From the NCBI GenBank assembly GCA_029250385.1, contig JAQXFJ010000063.1:1-8375 (forward strand): a stretch of DNA of 8,375 bases, in the 5' to 3' direction. The position numbers were made by a program, and so were the translations under genes. Under the pieces are notes generated by a model, which was given only the letters and a program-made list of their open reading frames with translations, did not search any database and was not told the origin of the DNA. Numbering within the stretch: position 1 is the first letter of the stretch; the number at the start of each line of letters is the position of its first letter. This document shows positions 7,301-8,375 of this stretch, piece by piece. The stretch is from Candidatus Poseidoniaceae archaeon (GTDB lineage Archaea > Thermoplasmatota > Poseidoniia > Poseidoniales > Poseidoniaceae).

Positions 7301-8375
7301 AGAACCCTGAGATGAGTTGAGAATAAGAGGATTTTCTGAGTTAATTAGTTGAATTTCGTAACCTGGGTGAGCCATATTTCCTATATTGAATACTTGACCG
7401 TCAATACTGGCAAACAAAGGGTCTGCAGAACGAGCCTGACCGTCTTCTATGACTTCAAAGGCCTTGTTCCATCCGAACAAACCGTCGTCCCGAGAAGCGA
7501 GCCAGAAACCTGTTGGGCCTACGGCAACGTTTTGTGGATTTGGTACAACAAATGATTTCAGGAGTGTGTGAGAGGTGTTTCGGGCCTCGACAATGGAAAT
7601 GCTAGAGCTGCCTCGCAATATCAAATGTACACCGTCCGATTCCATGTCTCTTATTGGCCAAGAAGGCACATCAGACCTTGAAACACCAGCGATAAATTGG
7701 TCGGTCAGGCCGTTATAATGCGTGAGCGGACCAATGTCGGTGGCTATGTGAACCCCTCCATAATCAGCGGTAACTGAGGTGACAACGTTTGATGGCAATT
7801 GATCAAACCGATGCGTAGAAACCACTGCGTTCGAAGAGATATCGATCACTGAAAGTCCTGGGCGTTCACCAAGCGCCCCATCGTGGACTGGAATGAGCCA
7901 AGTTCCTTGGTTTACTGTGTTGTAACGACCAATCGAGGCTACAGAATTACCTAGTAAACCATCTCCAACTTTCAATATCGTTATTGCACCTGTGCTCGGA
8001 TTATACTGAGTGAATCCAGACAGGCTTGCCAAATATAGGAGGTTAGAATCCCAAAGAACATCTTGAATACTTGAGTCAGATAATCCACTTTCTCGAGTAA
8101 TTGGTAACTCCCATGCATTCTGGGTTAAATTCCAATGTCCTACTCCGTTAGATGTGGCAATGAACAACGAGTCGGAACTTAATGTCAATCCTTGAATTAC
8201 GTTTGATGGAAGACCTGCTAACAACGAACTGGTCGTAAATTGTTGTGAAGTAAGGTCAAATGTTTGTACTCCCGATGCAGTGGTTGCTGAACCTAACAAT
8301 CCAATGATGAGTTCCTCTGTACCTGATGAATCGACTGCCTTCGCAAGGCCTGCTTGGTTGTTGTGCAGTGCCCCG
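4301..8375 (-). CDS. large membrane-anchored surface protein: beta-propeller, Fn3-like modules, TM helix, Pro/Gln-rich tail (N-terminus outside window)
   Basis: No specific function is recognised. The frame is open to the right edge: before the TTG at 8299 it reads through 8375 with no stop and fits a propeller blade, so the start lies beyond the window. With residue 1 at 8299, the order is: regulator-type propeller (to about 281); beta-rich region of unknown kind (about 285-423); six Fn3-like modules (about 424-1130); polar linker; one hydrophobic helix at 1153-1172, followed by SRRGR; and a tail of 160 residues. The positive-inside rule puts the modules outside and the tail in the cytoplasm. 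The tail has an aromatic-acidic stretch WEIQDSTWGIEG (1184-1195), a Pro-rich stretch (1229-1248), three 16-residue repeats (1252-1298) and an acidic-hydrophobic end SFLDELL. A signal peptide would be upstream of the window. This layout is typical of planktonic Euryarchaeota surface proteins as I know them. Adhesion, sensing or binding of polymers are possible roles, all inferred. It stops 167 nt before orn on the same strand. Confidence 0.93.
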   Translation of the reverse strand, partial: GALHNNQAGLAKAVDSSGTEELIIGLLGSATTASGVQTFDLTSQQFTTSSLLAGLPSNVIQGLTLSSDSLFIATSNGVGHWNLTQNAWELPITRESGLSDSSIQDVLWDSNLLYLASLSGFTQYNPSTGAITILKVGDGLLGNSVASIGRYNTVNQGTWLIPVHDGALGERPGLSVIDISSNAVVSTHRFDQLPSNVVTSVTADYGGVHIATDIGPLTHYNGLTDQFIAGVSRSDVPSWPIRDMESDGVHLILRGSSSISIVEARNTSHTLLKSFVVPNPQNVAVGPTGFWLASRDDGLFGWNKAFEVIEDGQARSADPLFASIDGQVFNIGNMAHPGYEIQLINSENPLILNSSQGSIDTNGASFQYIPLALSSPDSNTPVWAKTVLLNYDAEIDISDTASLAEMLQFAIDNGQIINRTRYVPLKLLSQEDGSMEIRLTYDWVRKDTPVVITDVYDRPDDGGSALSFEWSIVTDIDFKAYHIYVNEGPWNELVSEISFEGRIPDASKLSYTSTVAVTTTANGEPIIDGTEYYAVIVVEYQDGRYGVPSPIAGPLVTSDEVPIPPAWATAVPFEDSQQGELSLEWARCTALDIAQTGIYLLESFNNNEVTLNMIPDLAVPVSGGNTTILNVETGIIYWLGFTCIDAGGKEDTENATIIGPVIAPGGDDNGLPPAPLNNVFAIDTPEDSGGKITLGWDQSSANDCAFYQIFMVTDVEFSTEPTSVDGFTASKIITDCSVNSTILSDFDGTPLVDGQAYYIGVVAFDEYLNSQRTGVEIVTATPLDNLNDDILPPERIASIVVFDTPNDQGTAIDITWLVSESDEFGYYTVWIGDRPLDNVASLWDEYGTNPDTCGCIVIDKQSDDEDKNQITLTASTGLYYSTDVSGNTINMPSLIRSNTKLYVAVSVHNSDGDAYLTELQSPSVTPINNLQDDIAPQRIDNLTLQDRPQDDGTGVNLEFELSTASDISEYQIYAASYKFTNVGALFNGPSSPVMVTESLPEFPLTISLLEGETPISPELTVWVAVVPVDFSGNSITTNLITASVQSIDNGFANDGSNLPSVEGITLSWIDSQKILVSWNQITTGDVQGFQVHIAAKEFSEITEAELVGDQISSASFIITNDNYELLSNTSNWFVSVTPFDDENIKQVVRSVEINASQAPPSGNNNDALSLESVLSARNLIIAGIALTTLITIVILSISRRGRSDLSNAWEIQDSTWGIEGQSQYGEMTSPVQSPPRQISPDYLPQTNTKPGMLTLPPLPAGMVPPAIPLPPLPQLVKPTPNQYTQPLVQQPVQPTLDQYTQPLVQQSVQPTPDQYTQTPNQQSNLGQQQPNYNDTEVDVKDNQTPSNIDVSFLDELL
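4412..4546 (-). repeat. 48-bp tandem repeat encoding the Gln-rich tail (about three units)
   Basis: Two direct copies at 4441-4488 and 4489-4536 match at 41 of 48 bases by hand count; flanking partial copies extend the array both ways. In protein the units are KPTPNQYTQPLVQQPV, QPTLDQYTQPLVQQSV and QPTPDQYTQTPNQQ (residues 1252-1297). The period is a multiple of three, so copy-number change would keep the frame. The array lies in the predicted cytoplasmic tail. Confidence 0.9.
4910..7030 (-). other. array of six Fn3-like modules in the large surface protein
   Basis: Modules begin near residues 424, 537, 647, 767, 910 and 1033, spaced about 110-143 apart. Each has the Fn3 core of a strand ending in Trp or Phe (FEW, LEW, LGW, ITW, FEL, VSW) and a second line ending in YxIY/YxIF/YxVW-type text. 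Modules 1, 3, 4 and 5 carry DxPxDxG just before the first core strand (D432, D658, D778, D921); module 2 has a degenerate form and module 6 none. Asp-rich linkers join them. The linkers before modules 4 and 5 are near copies (TPLDNLNDDILPPERI and TPINNLQDDIAPQRI), a sign of module duplication. Confidence 0.7.
7457..8375 (-). other. beta-propeller domain of the large surface protein (partial)
   Basis: About six blades can be read, each with the pattern of two-component-regulator propellers: a loop such as GLPSNVIQGL, a strand ending in LFIATSNGV or VHIATDIGP, then a short line ending in an aromatic and Asn. They sit near residues 24-67, 71-109, 112-161, 165-204, 209-249 and 252-281. The 25 codons upstream of the TTG at 8299 end another blade, so at least seven exist. 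No catalytic residues are evident. In other proteins this type of propeller binds ligands or partners outside the cell; here that is inference. Confidence 0.7.

Noticed and set aside
4731..7555. Several plus-strand open frames of 60-92 codons opposite the large surface-protein gene
   Set aside because: They are antisense shadows with no recognisable domains, and the minus-strand frame carries clear module repeats throughout.
4297..8299. Treating the TTG at 8299 as the true start of the large protein
   Set aside because: The frame continues upstream without a stop to the window edge and continues the propeller pattern; there is also no signal peptide at 8299.
1..8375. CRISPR array, insertion sequence, tRNA, rRNA or phage genes
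   Set aside because: Nothing resembling spaced palindromic repeats, transposases, terminal repeats or RNA genes was found by eye. The only tandem repeat is coding.

Overview
The window reads as chromosomal DNA from a free-living, low-to-moderate GC prokaryote. My best guess is a planktonic marine archaeon of the Marine Group II/III (Poseidoniales-like) type. The grounds are a very long surface protein built of a beta-propeller, Fn3-like modules with Asp-rich linkers, one C-terminal membrane anchor and a Pro/Gln-rich tail, plus GGTG/GGAG ribosome sites and a TATA-like box. This assignment is an inference from architecture. A bacterial source is not excluded, because oligoribonuclease and an MCAD-type acyl-CoA dehydrogenase are mostly bacterial or eukaryotic families.

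Left half, + strand: the 3' part of a CaCA-family cation/Ca2+ antiporter (cut by the window edge), an MCAD-type acyl-CoA dehydrogenase, a MobA/MocA-like nucleotidyltransferase and an XdhC-family protein. The four genes are spaced 19-38 nt apart and could share a transcript. The last two are both maturation factors of molybdenum hydroxylases (molybdopterin dinucleotide synthesis, and cofactor handover), yet no molybdoenzyme subunit is present here.

Right half, - strand: oligoribonuclease (orn), whose 3' end overlaps the 3' end of xdhC by 13 bp. Upstream of it, after a 167-nt gap, lies a gene of more than 4 kb that runs off the right edge. It encodes a predicted surface protein with a regulator-type beta-propeller, a linker region, six Fn3-like modules, one transmembrane helix and a 160-residue cytoplasmic tail carrying a 16-residue (48-bp) tandem repeat.

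There are no RNA genes, insertion sequences, CRISPR arrays or phage genes that I can see. I found no clear new system. The least explained object is the large surface protein: its cysteines come in pairs confined to three adjacent modules, a DxPxDxG loop recurs, and its tail has tandem repeats. The antiporter's first ion-binding repeat also has an unusual Gln.
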